From the NCBI RefSeq assembly GCF_001273835.1, contig NZ_JHEI01000133.1, forward strand, positions 1 through 64,000: a DNA stretch of 64,000 nucleotides, written 5' to 3'. The translations under genes were made by a program, and so were the position numbers. The notes under the pieces are model-generated. The model was not told where the DNA came from and searched no databases. It saw only the letters and a list, made by a program, of their open reading frames with translations. This DNA is from Leucobacter celer subsp. astrifaciens. GTDB taxonomy: Bacteria > Actinomycetota > Actinomycetes > Actinomycetales > Microbacteriaceae. This document shows positions 30,001 to 37,730 of the stretch, piece by piece. Within the stretch, counting starts at the first letter, position 1. Every line of letters begins with the position of its first letter.

Positions 30001-30859
30001 CTTCGACGCAGCGGTGAAGACCGCCGGCGGCAAGGCCACCATTTCGGTGACGCCCGACTACGCGGGACGCGAGTACGTCAACGAGGCGACGGGCAAGACG
30101 CACGCGAGTTCGTTCCCGCAGGAGTTCATCGACTTCCTGGATCCCGACATCCGCGCGTGGTGGTTCGAGAGCGGCGCCTCGCTCGATCGTTTGAAGCCGC
30201 CCACGGTGCTCGACCTGAGCTTCGCCCTCGCGACGGGCGAGCCGGAGCCCGAGCCGGAGCCCGAAGTGCCGGGCAAGCCCGCGGCGGTGAAGTTCTCGGA
30301 CATGCAGAAGGGCGACAAGTTCTACACCGAGATCGCCTGGATGGCATCCGAGGGCATCTCGACGGGTGTGAAGCAGCCGAACGGCACCTTCGCGTACCAG
30401 CCGAAGAACCAGGTCACGCGCGAGGCGATGGCGGCGTTCCTCTACCGCCTGTACGCCCCGAAGAACTACGTCGCGCCGAAGGCTTCGCCGTTCGCCGACG
30501 TGAAGCCGGGCCAGAAGTTCTACAAGGAGATCTCCTGGATGTACCAGTCGAAGACCTCGACGGGCATCACGCAGGCGTCCGGGAAGCCGAAGTTCCAGCC
30601 GAAGTCGGGGATCACCCGCGAGGCGATGGCGGCCTTCATGTACCGGATCGACACCGAGAAGAAGCCGGCGGCGCCGAAGGCTTCGCCGTTCGCCGACGTG
30701 AGGCCCGGTCAGAAGTTCTACCGGGAGATCGCGTGGATGTCGCAGAGCGGCCTTTCGACGGGCATCTCGCAGGGCATGGGCAGGAAGCCGATCTACGCGG
30801 CGAAGAACAACGTCACGCGCGAGGCGATGGCGGCGTTCCTCTACCGCGCTGAACGCTGA
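27050..30859 (+). CDS. Secreted beta-propeller / HtaA-like protein with three SLH-type repeats
   Basis: A 1,269-residue surface protein. Signal peptide 1-50 (ends QPAFA-EGE). Residues 60-440 and 465-825 look like YncE-type beta-propellers (VIDPATGEVEN, NPTTGKLYVVN), separated by a PEPEPEP linker. Residues about 875-1,060 match the HtaA heme-binding domain pattern (GTLSWAISEYTKTFSTRF, then DGEGWYD and FANPELTV). Three SLH-type repeats (1,080-1,269) follow, each ending TREAMAAF(L/M)YR. An iron box upstream suggests induction by iron starvation. Likely role: heme capture at the surface, but no transporter is adjacent. RBS GAGAGGA precedes the ATG; the open frame extends upstream but lacks coding features. 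Confidence 0.85.
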   Translation: MSHSRYAAAPSAAAAPPSAASRRGLRRWTAGALAALMAGSLLQIAAQPAFAEGEDPGTPAEQPYTAVASFGTGVAPTDLQVSADGGTVLVYSEPEAKIVAFDVSSCDFSGAEFAAVDCPELWSADLAADPRGWQVDAAGETPQITVVSQNGADAQVQRYAVSDGTAIGEPIAVAGTEAHGVATVPAKEFAYVYGTSGVVPVNLADGTQLDTIAPRGDGDVAYKAGQRAIFTNSFSTGSGANTSSSGFVYAAYGEYLTTVNVETNTRVETTRRLTTPAALSDAGPVAATPSRFSVPGFFATGGEGTYRLAGLSSQQLHGQEMNGVYFYNVLVGGSVSTGAIAPVAADPRGLAQVNGEQLALASTASDNSVSVIPAHEIQNKTPMAVTHVIDLDALGVTSEGTQDIGALAVSEGEGGVTAFVANPVSQKITVLERRDGELNPPVAPEPEPEPEPEPEPENPDLPEAETVLKIGKTVRGGYNLLTGSIDPANQRVWFPFNWSAQQQAPGAVGYLDTATGEVSSNKYLLEDLPDTFNPNYSSSYCAISLEYVARHAPMPIENMVTDPRSGKTYAIHGRGAADRAGLESHFSVIDPATGEVENHYGTPWNPYSTILDEANNAIWVVSGTATSAPPRLGAGVYRIDIATNEVTKVDAPILTSPEEAALNPTTGKLYVVNTVRQGDKLVETTHVIDTVTGELTPEIIHIGGALVVDPELNRLYSFNGNVTVINLDTNNFFEQWNTGIGTSSRVVLNPTTHEIYMTHSDRNALIVIDPINYRTTQLVDFTKAGITEDGTTSNGRCANTAGVQVDPNTNQVFVSHPYSDQITILDRVGEVPDIGDIQDPEGWPIPAPEESTGEEPEAPETGDPAEAPKTAVQADAGTLSWAISEYTKTFSTRFAFKPATFAGDGTFTFADGEGWYDEKSGRLYAQWGGSVQYKPYGSIAPVEFVFANPELTVSAEGRGSLSFDVRWNNGAGKTSEFERVEVATFDAAVKTAGGKATISVTPDYAGREYVNEATGKTHASSFPQEFIDFLDPDIRAWWFESGASLDRLKPPTVLDLSFALATGEPEPEPEPEVPGKPAAVKFSDMQKGDKFYTEIAWMASEGISTGVKQPNGTFAYQPKNQVTREAMAAFLYRLYAPKNYVAPKASPFADVKPGQKFYKEISWMYQSKTSTGITQASGKPKFQPKSGITREAMAAFMYRIDTEKKPAAPKASPFADVRPGQKFYREIAWMSQSGLSTGISQGMGRKPIYAAKNNVTREAMAAFLYRAER

Positions 30860-30875
30860 CGGGCGCGCACGAGTA

Positions 30876-30936
30876 ACGCGGAGTCCCGAACGGCTGCTTC
30901 ACTTCCGATGAAGCGGCCGTTCGGGACTCCGCGTTT
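30876..30936. terminator. Long perfect stem-loop terminator
   Basis: An 18-bp perfect stem (ACGCGGAGTCCCGAACGG with its complement) is extended inward by GCTTCA/TGAAGC, and TTT follows. It ends the propeller/HtaA gene. Confidence 0.8.
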
Positions 30937-31017
30937 CACCAGAAGTGCGAGCCGCGGCCGCCCGGCCCTGGTGCCGGCCTCGGAATGCCCTCAGACAGCA
31001 CCGGCTAGCCTCGGAGG

Positions 31018-31932
31018 GTGGCGCCTTCCGAGACCTCCGACCCCGCTGCGGACCCGCGCCGCGGCCTGACCCGCCCCGAGGCGGCGATCGACCGCGCTGC
31101 GCATCGCCTGCTGCAGGGGCGGCCGGAGCGCGGACCGCGGCACGTCTTCGTCGAGTGCGCGGTGTTCGTGCTCAAGCAGGCGTGGGCGTGCGTGTTCGGC
31201 GCGCTGCTGCTCGCGGTGATCGTGGCCGCGCGGCTCTGGTACCCCGACGACGCCCCGCTGGCCCGCAACGACGCGCTGACGATCGCGGCGATCCTGATCC
31301 AGATCGGCATGCTGGTGTTCCGTCTCGAGAGCGGGCGCGAGCTCTGGGTGATCGTGCTGTTCCACATCACGGGCACGGCGATGGAGCTCTTCAAGACCGA
31401 CGTCGGATCGTGGGCCTACGAGGCCGAGGGGGTGCTGCGCATCGGGGCCGTGCCGCTCTTCAGCGGGTTCATGTACGCGGCCGTGGGATCGTACATGGTG
31501 CGCGTGTACCGGCTGCACGATCTGCGCTTCGACCGGTATCCGAGGGTCTGGGCCACGACCCTCGTCGCCGTGGGCATCTACGTCAACTTCTTCAGTCACC
31601 ACTACATCTGGGACCTGCGCTGGGTGCTGCTCGCGCTCGTCGTGCTGCTGTGGTGGCGCACGGTCATGCACTTCCGCGTGTGGCGGGTCACGCTGCGGGT
31701 GCCGCTGCTGCTGGTGTTCGCGGGGGTCGCCGTCTTCATCTGGCTGGCCGAGAACATCGGCACCTGGGCCGGGGCCTGGCTCTACCCGCACCAGGAGGGC
31801 GGCTGGGAGCTCGTCTCGCCGCAGAAACTCGTGGCCTGGTTCCTGCTGATGATCATCTCGGTGGTCATGGTGACCTGGGTGTACCAGCCGCGCCCGCCCG
31901 AGGTTCCCGAGGGATCCGCGGAGCGGGCGTAG
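31018..31932 (+). CDS. DUF817 family integral membrane protein
   Basis: A 304-residue protein of unknown function. About 45 charged residues precede eight or so hydrophobic helices. The segment ELWVIVLFHITGTAMELFKT, then VGSWAYEAEG, is the DUF817 signature as I recall it, with conserved polar residues inside membrane segments (NFFSHHYIWD). GTG start with TAGCCT at 31,006-31,011 as -10, so probably leaderless. It is monocistronic. Confidence 0.8.
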   Translation: MAPSETSDPAADPRRGLTRPEAAIDRAAHRLLQGRPERGPRHVFVECAVFVLKQAWACVFGALLLAVIVAARLWYPDDAPLARNDALTIAAILIQIGMLVFRLESGRELWVIVLFHITGTAMELFKTDVGSWAYEAEGVLRIGAVPLFSGFMYAAVGSYMVRVYRLHDLRFDRYPRVWATTLVAVGIYVNFFSHHYIWDLRWVLLALVVLLWWRTVMHFRVWRVTLRVPLLLVFAGVAVFIWLAENIGTWAGAWLYPHQEGGWELVSPQKLVAWFLLMIISVVMVTWVYQPRPPEVPEGSAERA

Positions 31933-31991
31933 GGGGCGCCGGCCGGAGCGGGCGCAGAGCGCGCCTGCCGGAGCGGGCGCAGTGGCGAGGA

Positions 31992-32420
31992 TCAGGCGAT
32001 GAACGGGATCGTGAAGAGTCCGAAGGCGAGCAGCGACAGCACCACCAGCGCGACGAGCACGGTGAGGGCCAGCATGACGCCGTTGAGCCAGACGCCCCAG
32101 AGCGCGAGGGTGCGCTCGGTGGTGCGGCGGCGCAGGGCGATGATGCCGAGGATCAGGCCGGTGATGGGGGCGATGAAGGTCCAGCCGCTGACCACCGAGG
32201 CTATGCCGAGCACGAAGCTCGTGATGGCGAAGCCGCGCGAGTCCTCGGCAGCGGGCTGAGCGAACTGCATCGGCTGGCCGGGACCCGACGCGTTGCCTGC
32301 GGCGAAGTCTGCTGCGGCGCCGTTCGCGCCGGGCTGCTCGACGCGGGGGATCTGCGTGGTGCCGTCGGCCTGGGCTGCGAGGGCGGTGGTGGTCTCGGGG
32401 GTGAGGGCTGCGGTGGTCAT
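31992..32420 (-). CDS. DUF4190-type small membrane protein
   Basis: 142 residues. The first 65 are disordered and Ala/Gln/Pro-rich; the rest carries two or three hydrophobic helices with a Gly-rich turn (FVLGIASVVSGWTFIAPITG then LILGIIALRRRTTERT), the DUF4190 pattern. Function unknown. ATG at 32,420 with AAAGGAC upstream; the frame is open to 32,471 but the sequence there is not protein-like. Confidence 0.75.
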   Translation of the reverse strand: MTTAALTPETTTALAAQADGTTQIPRVEQPGANGAAADFAAGNASGPGQPMQFAQPAAEDSRGFAITSFVLGIASVVSGWTFIAPITGLILGIIALRRRTTERTLALWGVWLNGVMLALTVLVALVVLSLLAFGLFTIPFIA

Positions 32421-32558
32421 GAGCGGTGTCCTTTCGATTGAGGATCGGGGTGTTCCTTCGTGATGCCTCAACGCTACGCTCGCAGCCCTGCCGCCCGCGT
32501 CCTGCCCAGGTATCGGGATCCTCGTACCGGGGTACTACTTTGGAATCCGTTCGTGCCA

Positions 32559-32615
32559 CGAGTGAGCGCGAATGGTTCGAGAAACCCGAGGATCCGAACC
32601 GTTCGCGCTCACTCG
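32559..32615. repeat. Large stem-loop 1 in the 32.4-32.9 kb gap
   Basis: A 21-bp stem (starts CGAGTGAGCGCGAA, one G-U type pair) around a 15-base loop. No gene lies in 32,421-32,917, which is otherwise featureless apart from this and the next stem. Confidence 0.75.
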
Positions 32616-32715
32616 ATGATGGGGTACCCCGGTTCTGGACCCCGGGGGCCGGGCCTCGTGCGCCGGCTGCCCCGATCCCGGCCCCCGATGTCGGTCTGGA
32701 CTCCGACACTTCGCT

Positions 32716-32777
32716 CGGCTCTCACCGTTCTTTCGGATCAGAGCGCCCGATTCGATCCGAAAGAACGGTGAGAGCCG
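32716..32777. repeat. Large stem-loop 2 in the 32.4-32.9 kb gap
   Basis: A perfect 24-bp stem (starts CGGCTCTCACCG) around a 14-base loop. Both this and stem-loop 1 have GATCCGAA at the start of the 3' arm. Confidence 0.8.
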
Positions 32778-32917
32778 AAGCGTCGGGGTGGGCAGGGAGC
32801 AGGCCGGGCGAGCGGAGGGCGAGCGGGCAAGGGCGCAGGGCGGTCGGGTAGGGAGCAGACCGGGCAGCAGGGGAGCCGGGGTGCGGCCGGCGGAGCCGGC
32901 GCGAACCGATCCCGCGC

Positions 32918-34471
32918 CTAGTGCGACACCCCGGACACGTCGGTACCGCGCGGCGTCATGAAGAACACGAGCGCCGCGACCGCGAGCATGATGATGCCGC
33001 CCGCGATCCCCGTCGCCTGCAGCGAGTGGGTGAACGCCACGCCGGCCTCGTGTGCGAGCGCGGGCAGCTGCGCTTCGGCCGAGATCGCCACCGCGGCCCC
33101 CAGCGACGCCTCGGCCTGTCCGGCCAGTTTCGCGTCGAGCCCGGCGAGCGCACCCGAGGCGATCAGCTCGGCGCGGTAGAGCAGCGCCGAGATGCTGCCG
33201 AGGATCGCGACGCCCAGCACCGCTCCCAGCTCGTACGAGGTCTCCTCGAGGGCGCCCGCGTTGCCGGCCTTCTCCTCGGGGGAGCCGTGCATGATCATTG
33301 CCGATCCGATCGCGAGGGATCCCGTGCCGGCGCCCACCAGGGTGAGCGCGATGAGCACGGTGAGGGTGCTCAGCGTGCCCGGCTGCAGTGCGATGATCAG
33401 CATGCCGACGCCCGCGAGGCCCACGCCGCCGGCCAGCACGGTGCGCGCGCCGATGAGCCGGGCGAGCGGGGGAGCCGAGAGCGATGCCACGGCGCCCGCG
33501 ATCGCGATCGGGAACAGACGCACGCCGGCCTCGACGGGCGAGGCGCCGTCGACGAGCTGCATCCACTGCGCGATGAGCAGCAGCGCGGCCGCCATGGCGA
33601 ACATCGACCCGAGGGCCGCGACGATGCCGGCGGAGAACTCCCGGTTGCGGAAGAGCCGCAGATCGAGCAGCGGGGAACTGCTGCGCACGCAGCGGACGAT
33701 GAACCACCCGAGCAGGGCGGCACCCGCGGTGAAGGCCGCGAGCGCCTCGGGGACGAGGAAGCTCGCCTCCTTGCCGAAGGTCTTGATGGCCCACACGAGC
33801 AGCGTCATGCCGACGAGGGAGAGCAGCGCGGCCAGGGCATCCCAGCGGCCGGGGTTGGCGACGCGCGACTCGGGCAGGATGATGATGCCCGCGATGATGC
33901 CGACGATCATCAGCGGCACGTTGATGAGGAACGCCGCGTGCCACGAGAAGTGCTCGAGCAGCACGCCGCCGATGAGCGGGCCCACGGCGGCGCCGAGGCC
34001 CGAGACCGCGGCCCAGATGCTGAGCGCGGTGGCGCGCTCCTTCGGATCGGTGAAGATGACGCGGATGAGCGACAGCGTGATCGGCATGATCATCGCGCCG
34101 CCCACGCCGAGCAGCGCCCGGATCGCGATGACGCCCTCGGCGCTGTTCGCGAACAGCACGAGCAGCGATGCGGCGCCGAAGATCGCGTAGCCGAGCAGCA
34201 GCATGCGCTTGCGGCCCCAGCGGTCGGCGATCGCGGCGAACGAGACGAGCAGGCCCGCGAGCACGAGCGAGTAGACGTCGATGATCCACAGCTGCTGATC
34301 GGATGAGGGATGCAGCTCGGCCGCCATCTCGGGCAGTGCGATGTTGAGGATCGTCATGTCCATCGTGATGACGAGCAGGCTCGCGGTGAGCACGGCCACG
34401 GCTGCCCAGCGCCGGCTGCGGCTGAGGGTCGTCTGCGCTGGGGTGGCTGCGGTGTCGATGGGGGCGGTCAT
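32918..34471 (-). CDS. MFS drug-efflux transporter, DHA2 (EmrB/QacA) type
   Basis: Proton-driven multidrug exporter of 517 residues with 14 predicted helices. Motif A-like DRWGRKRMLLLGY near 78-92, motif B RALLGVGGAMIMPITLSLIR and motif C AAVSGLGAAVGPLIGGVLLE identify the DHA2 group; the Asp in ITMDMTILNIALP (motif D1) is present. It is co-transcribed with a TetR repressor upstream (ATGA overlap at 34,468-34,471), so expression should be induced by its own substrates. Confidence 0.92.
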   Translation of the reverse strand: MTAPIDTAATPAQTTLSRSRRWAAVAVLTASLLVITMDMTILNIALPEMAAELHPSSDQQLWIIDVYSLVLAGLLVSFAAIADRWGRKRMLLLGYAIFGAASLLVLFANSAEGVIAIRALLGVGGAMIMPITLSLIRVIFTDPKERATALSIWAAVSGLGAAVGPLIGGVLLEHFSWHAAFLINVPLMIVGIIAGIIILPESRVANPGRWDALAALLSLVGMTLLVWAIKTFGKEASFLVPEALAAFTAGAALLGWFIVRCVRSSSPLLDLRLFRNREFSAGIVAALGSMFAMAAALLLIAQWMQLVDGASPVEAGVRLFPIAIAGAVASLSAPPLARLIGARTVLAGGVGLAGVGMLIIALQPGTLSTLTVLIALTLVGAGTGSLAIGSAMIMHGSPEEKAGNAGALEETSYELGAVLGVAILGSISALLYRAELIASGALAGLDAKLAGQAEASLGAAVAISAEAQLPALAHEAGVAFTHSLQATGIAGGIIMLAVAALVFFMTPRGTDVSGVSH

Positions 34472-35169
34472 GATCTTTCCTGTGGTGAGTCGGTGGGGGT
34501 CGGGTCTGTTCGGGGTGCGTCGGCTGCGGGGCCGGGATCCGGATCCGGATCCTCGCCAGGACCGGCAGCGGTGTGCTCGGCGGCGGGATCCTCGACGGGC
34601 ATCGTGGCGAGGGCGCGCAGCACCCCGGTGATCTCGTGGTGCTCGAGCGGGTGCTCGTGCAGGCCCGCGTGCATCGTGACGCCGTCGAGGTAGACGGCGA
34701 TCGCGGAGGCGCGCTCCCGGCCGATGTGCGGGGTGAGCATGTCGGTGAGCCGGTCGGTCCAGCGGAGGGCCAGGGGGCGCAGCCGAGGGTCGGTGACCGC
34801 GGTGGTCATGAGCGCGATATCGGCCTGGAGCACGCGGGTGTCGCGCAGGTACTCCAGGAACTGATCGACGGCGAGATCGGGGCGCGTCACGAAGTCGGCG
34901 AGATGCGGCTCCATGCGCTCGAGCTCCTCGTCGATCTCGTCGGAGAGCTGCTGCAGGGCCGCCTCGCGCAGCTCGTCGATCGAGCTGAAGTACTGCGTGG
35001 TCGAGCCGAGGGGCACCTGCGCGCGGGCGGCGATGGCGCGATGCGTGAGGGCCGCGGCGCCGTGCTCGACGATCAGCTCGGTGGCTGCGGCTAGGATCGC
35101 GCGGCGACGGCCCTCGGGATCGCGTCGCCTGCGTGCCGGCTTGGCCGTGAGGTCGGTGGAATCCGACAT
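34468..35169 (-). CDS. TetR-family repressor of the adjacent efflux pump
   Basis: 233 residues. The HTH is residues 22-65 ([20 protein letters not shown] then [20 protein letters not shown]). The ligand-binding domain follows, and the last 45 residues are an Asp/Pro-rich disordered tail ([15 protein letters not shown]) unusual in the family. It overlaps the MFS gene by four bases and presumably represses the operon through the GTACA dyads just upstream. Confidence 0.9.
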   Translation of the reverse strand: MSDSTDLTAKPARRRRDPEGRRRAILAAATELIVEHGAAALTHRAIAARAQVPLGSTTQYFSSIDELREAALQQLSDEIDEELERMEPHLADFVTRPDLAVDQFLEYLRDTRVLQADIALMTTAVTDPRLRPLALRWTDRLTDMLTPHIGRERASAIAVYLDGVTMHAGLHEHPLEHHEITGVLRALATMPVEDPAAEHTAAGPGEDPDPDPGPAADAPRTDPTPTDSPQERS

Positions 35170-35205
35170 GGTGCGCTCCCGTCTGTCGATCGCACGCGAA
35201 TGGAC

Positions 35206-35229
35206 ATGTGTACATGTACTTTTGTACAG
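35206..35229. promoter_or_regulatory. GTACA-rich operator upstream of the TetR-MFS operon
   Basis: A perfect palindrome GTACATGTAC (35,210-35,219) is followed after four bases by another TGTACA half-site (35,223-35,228). It lies about 40-60 bases before the tetR start in an A/T-rich island, where a TetR operator is expected. Confidence 0.55.
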
Positions 35230-35348
35230 TAAAGGTGCGTGGAAGGCAAGTTTTCCTCCCGTGGCTCGCCTGGCCCGTTTGTCCGAGGATCCGGGTAGCG
35301 TTGTTCCCACCAGGGCCCCAGCGCCCGGGTTCGGAGGGAGAATCGACG

Positions 35349-35819
35349 ATGTCGCAGATCAGCACTGCAGACCTGTACGACGAGCGGGGGGAGAAGCTGC
35401 AGTCGGTATCGCTGCAGTTTCAGAACATCGGCGGCATGAGCGGCTTCAGCGGCCCCGTGCGCACGGTGCGATGCTTCCGTGACAACGCGCTGCTCAAGGA
35501 GCTGCTGAGCGGCCCGGGCGACGGCGCCGTGCTGGTGATCGACGGCGGTGGATCCCTCGAGAGCGCGCTCGTGGGCGACGTGATCGCGAGCCTCGCGGTC
35601 GACAACGGCTGGGCCGGGCTCATCGTCAACGGCGCGATCCGGGATCGCGTGGCGCTCGGCACGCTGCCCTTCGGCGTGAAGGCGCTCGGGTCGAACCCCG
35701 CCAAGTCGAGCAAGACCGGCGAGGGTGAGGTCGATGTGCCCGTGGAGATCGGCGGCGTGGTGTTCCGGCCCGGTGCGGCCGTGTGGTGCGACGACGACGG
35801 GATCCTCGTCGAGCCCTGA
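35349..35819 (+). CDS. rraA: RraA family protein
   Basis: 156 residues, full length for the family: [49 protein letters not shown], and the signature [14 protein letters not shown]. In E. coli RraA inhibits RNase E; many homologues are instead HMG/CHA aldolases, with the Arg-Asp of the NGAIRD motif and an upstream Asp binding metal. It is therefore annotated by family, not activity. GGAGGGAGAA precedes the ATG. Confidence 0.88.
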   Translation: MSQISTADLYDERGEKLQSVSLQFQNIGGMSGFSGPVRTVRCFRDNALLKELLSGPGDGAVLVIDGGGSLESALVGDVIASLAVDNGWAGLIVNGAIRDRVALGTLPFGVKALGSNPAKSSKTGEGEVDVPVEIGGVVFRPGAAVWCDDDGILVEP

Positions 35820-35832
35820 CGGACCGCTCCCG

Positions 35833-36561
35833 ATGACGCCCCGCTCCCGCGCGCTGCTGCCGTTCGCGCCCTACGCTGTCGTGTCGGCGGTGCACGTGGT
35901 TGCGCTCTTCCTGGAGCTCCCGATCCACGCGCCCACCAAGCTGCTGCTCATGCCGGCGCTCGCGCTCGGCGCGCTCTGGGCCGCGGCGCGGCCGGTGCCG
36001 GGGCTGCTCGGCGAGCGCGGGACGCGGGGCGCGATCGTGCTGCTCGTCGCCGCGATCGCGTTCTCGTGGCTCGGTGACGGCGCGGCTACGTTCTTCCCGA
36101 TGTTCGACGACGAGCTGCCCATGATGCTGCTCTGCTTCGGCCTTGCGCACGTGGGCTACGTGCTGCTGATGTGGCGGGCGGACGGGGTCGCCGTGCGGCG
36201 CTTCCCCGCCTGGGCGCTCGTCTACGTCGGGGCTTACGCGGCGCTGATGGCGCTGCTCGTGCCGCACACCGGGTCGCTCACCGTGCCGGTGATGATCTAC
36301 GGCCTGCTGCTCGTGGCGACCGCGGCAGTGGCCTCGCGCTGCGGAGCGGTGATCGCGTGGGGCGGGGCCTGGTTCCTGGTGTCGGACGCGATCCTCGCGT
36401 TCCGCATCTTCGTGCCGGAGGTGATGCCGGCGTGGACGAGCGGCGCGGTGATGCTCACCTACACGCTGGGGCAGGGGCTCATCGTCGCGGGCATCGTCGC
36501 GGCGCTGCGCCGGCGTCGCGCGGCCGCGGTCACTCCGGCAGCAGCTTCAGCAGCTTCTTGA
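35833..36561 (+). CDS. YhhN family membrane protein (lysoplasmalogenase-like)
   Basis: A 242-residue protein with about eight hydrophobic helices. Polar residues sit in the membrane where YhhN/TMEM86 proteins have theirs: AFSWLGDGAATFF near 75 and GAWFLVSDAILAFRIF near 183 (SD in the second). TMEM86B cleaves lysoplasmalogen; the bacterial role is unproven. The ATG lies 13 bases after rraA. The 3' end overlaps the convergent NUDIX gene by 32 bases. Confidence 0.8.
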   Translation: MTPRSRALLPFAPYAVVSAVHVVALFLELPIHAPTKLLLMPALALGALWAAARPVPGLLGERGTRGAIVLLVAAIAFSWLGDGAATFFPMFDDELPMMLLCFGLAHVGYVLLMWRADGVAVRRFPAWALVYVGAYAALMALLVPHTGSLTVPVMIYGLLLVATAAVASRCGAVIAWGGAWFLVSDAILAFRIFVPEVMPAWTSGAVMLTYTLGQGLIVAGIVAALRRRRAAAVTPAAASAAS

Positions 36562-37420
36562 CGCCGCGCGTGGTGGCGCCCGCGGCGTGCGCGCGCGTGC
36601 GAAGCTCGGCGTCGCTCGTCACCACGGCCACGGCGCGGCCCGCGGTGGCGGCTGCTGAGGCCTCGGCGACGATGGTGTCGTCACCGAGTTCGGGCGCGTC
36701 GACCACACGCACGTGCGGGCTGCTGTCGATGCCGCGGGCGACGCCCTCGGCCACCATCACCCACTCCGGATAGGCGCGGTCGATGCCCGAGACGAGGGAG
36801 TCGGGAAGGCCGACGAAGCCGGCGCGGATCCCGCCCTCCTGCACCGCGAGCACCTCGAGGCGGTCGCGCAGGCGCTCGGCGGCGGCGCGACGATCCTTCC
36901 ACCAGCCGTCGGGCACGCTGCCGATCACGTTCGCCGCGTCGACCACCACCGTGGGGGACGCGGTGAGCAGCGGACGCAGCAGCCGCCAGCTCGCGGCGAA
37001 GGCCGGGTGCAGCGGGCGCTCCTCGACCTCGTCGACGTGCACCCACTCGAGCGCGTGGCTCTCGGGGTCGGTGATCCTCGGGATGAAGGGCGTCGCGACT
37101 TCGGCGACGAGCGTGGTGTAGGTCCAGCCGCCGCGATCCAGCACGTGCGTGTAGCGGGGAGCCACCGCGTGATCGGGAACCCCGGCCTCCTCCTGCGACT
37201 CGCGGATCGCGCCGTCGATCGCGGCTTCGCCCTCGTGCCGGGCTCCGCCGGGGATGCCCCAGGTGTCGCCGTGGTCGCTCCAGGTGACGCGGTGCTGCAG
37301 CAGGATGGCGTCGAGCGCGCGGTCGTGCGCGAGCAGGCCGGCCGCGCCGAAGCGCCCCCAGTAGCGTCCGCCATCGGCTGCGGTGACCCAGGCGTCGCCG
37401 GGATTGCGGAGGTCGCTCAT
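36530..37420 (-). CDS. NUDIX hydrolase fused to a NYN/PIN-like domain
   Basis: 296 residues in two domains. The N-terminal Nudix domain (1-150) has a complete box, GGARHEGEAAIDGAIRESQE then EAGV, with RGGWTYTTLVAEV downstream. The C-terminal half (about 155-296) starts VVVDAANVIGSVPDGWWKDR and includes DDTIVAEASAAATAGRAVAV and VTSDAELRTRA, a PIN/NYN nuclease layout with spaced Asp residues (VVDAANV, GDDT, TSDAEL). Together it could cleave or sanitise RNA-derived or damaged nucleotides; that is inference. A -10 box (TACGCT) is six bases before the ATG, giving a leaderless message. Confidence 0.82.
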   Translation of the reverse strand: MSDLRNPGDAWVTAADGGRYWGRFGAAGLLAHDRALDAILLQHRVTWSDHGDTWGIPGGARHEGEAAIDGAIRESQEEAGVPDHAVAPRYTHVLDRGGWTYTTLVAEVATPFIPRITDPESHALEWVHVDEVEERPLHPAFAASWRLLRPLLTASPTVVVDAANVIGSVPDGWWKDRRAAAERLRDRLEVLAVQEGGIRAGFVGLPDSLVSGIDRAYPEWVMVAEGVARGIDSSPHVRVVDAPELGDDTIVAEASAAATAGRAVAVVTSDAELRTRAHAAGATTRGVKKLLKLLPE

Positions 37421-37492
37421 GGTTTCAGCGTAGCGGGGCGGGGGGTCGCCGTGCCTGGGCATTGCGTGGGGTTGCGCGTGCAGGTGCCCGCC

Positions 37493-37627
37493 GGTTGAGT
37501 GCTGGATCCGCCGGTCGAGCGACGAAGGAGCTGGTCGAGCGACGGAGGAGCTGGTTGAGCGACGGAGGAGTCGAAACCGCGGGGTTGCGCGCTGGCTCGC
37601 CGGTTGAGCGACGAAGGAGTCGAAACC
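37493..37627. repeat. Cluster of dispersed repeats (GGTTGAGCGAC variant)
   Basis: Two full copies (37,553-37,578 and 37,602-37,627, ending GGAGTCGAAACC) and shortened copies at 37,513 and 37,533. The gap 37,421-37,730 has no gene. Confidence 0.75.
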
Positions 37628-37730
37628 ATGGATCGGGGCGTACCAGTGCCTGGGCCCGTACGGGAACGCCGGCGCCGGCCCCCGATCCCGCGCTCTTCCC
37701 TCTGCTGCACGATCGCGCAAGAATGAAGGC

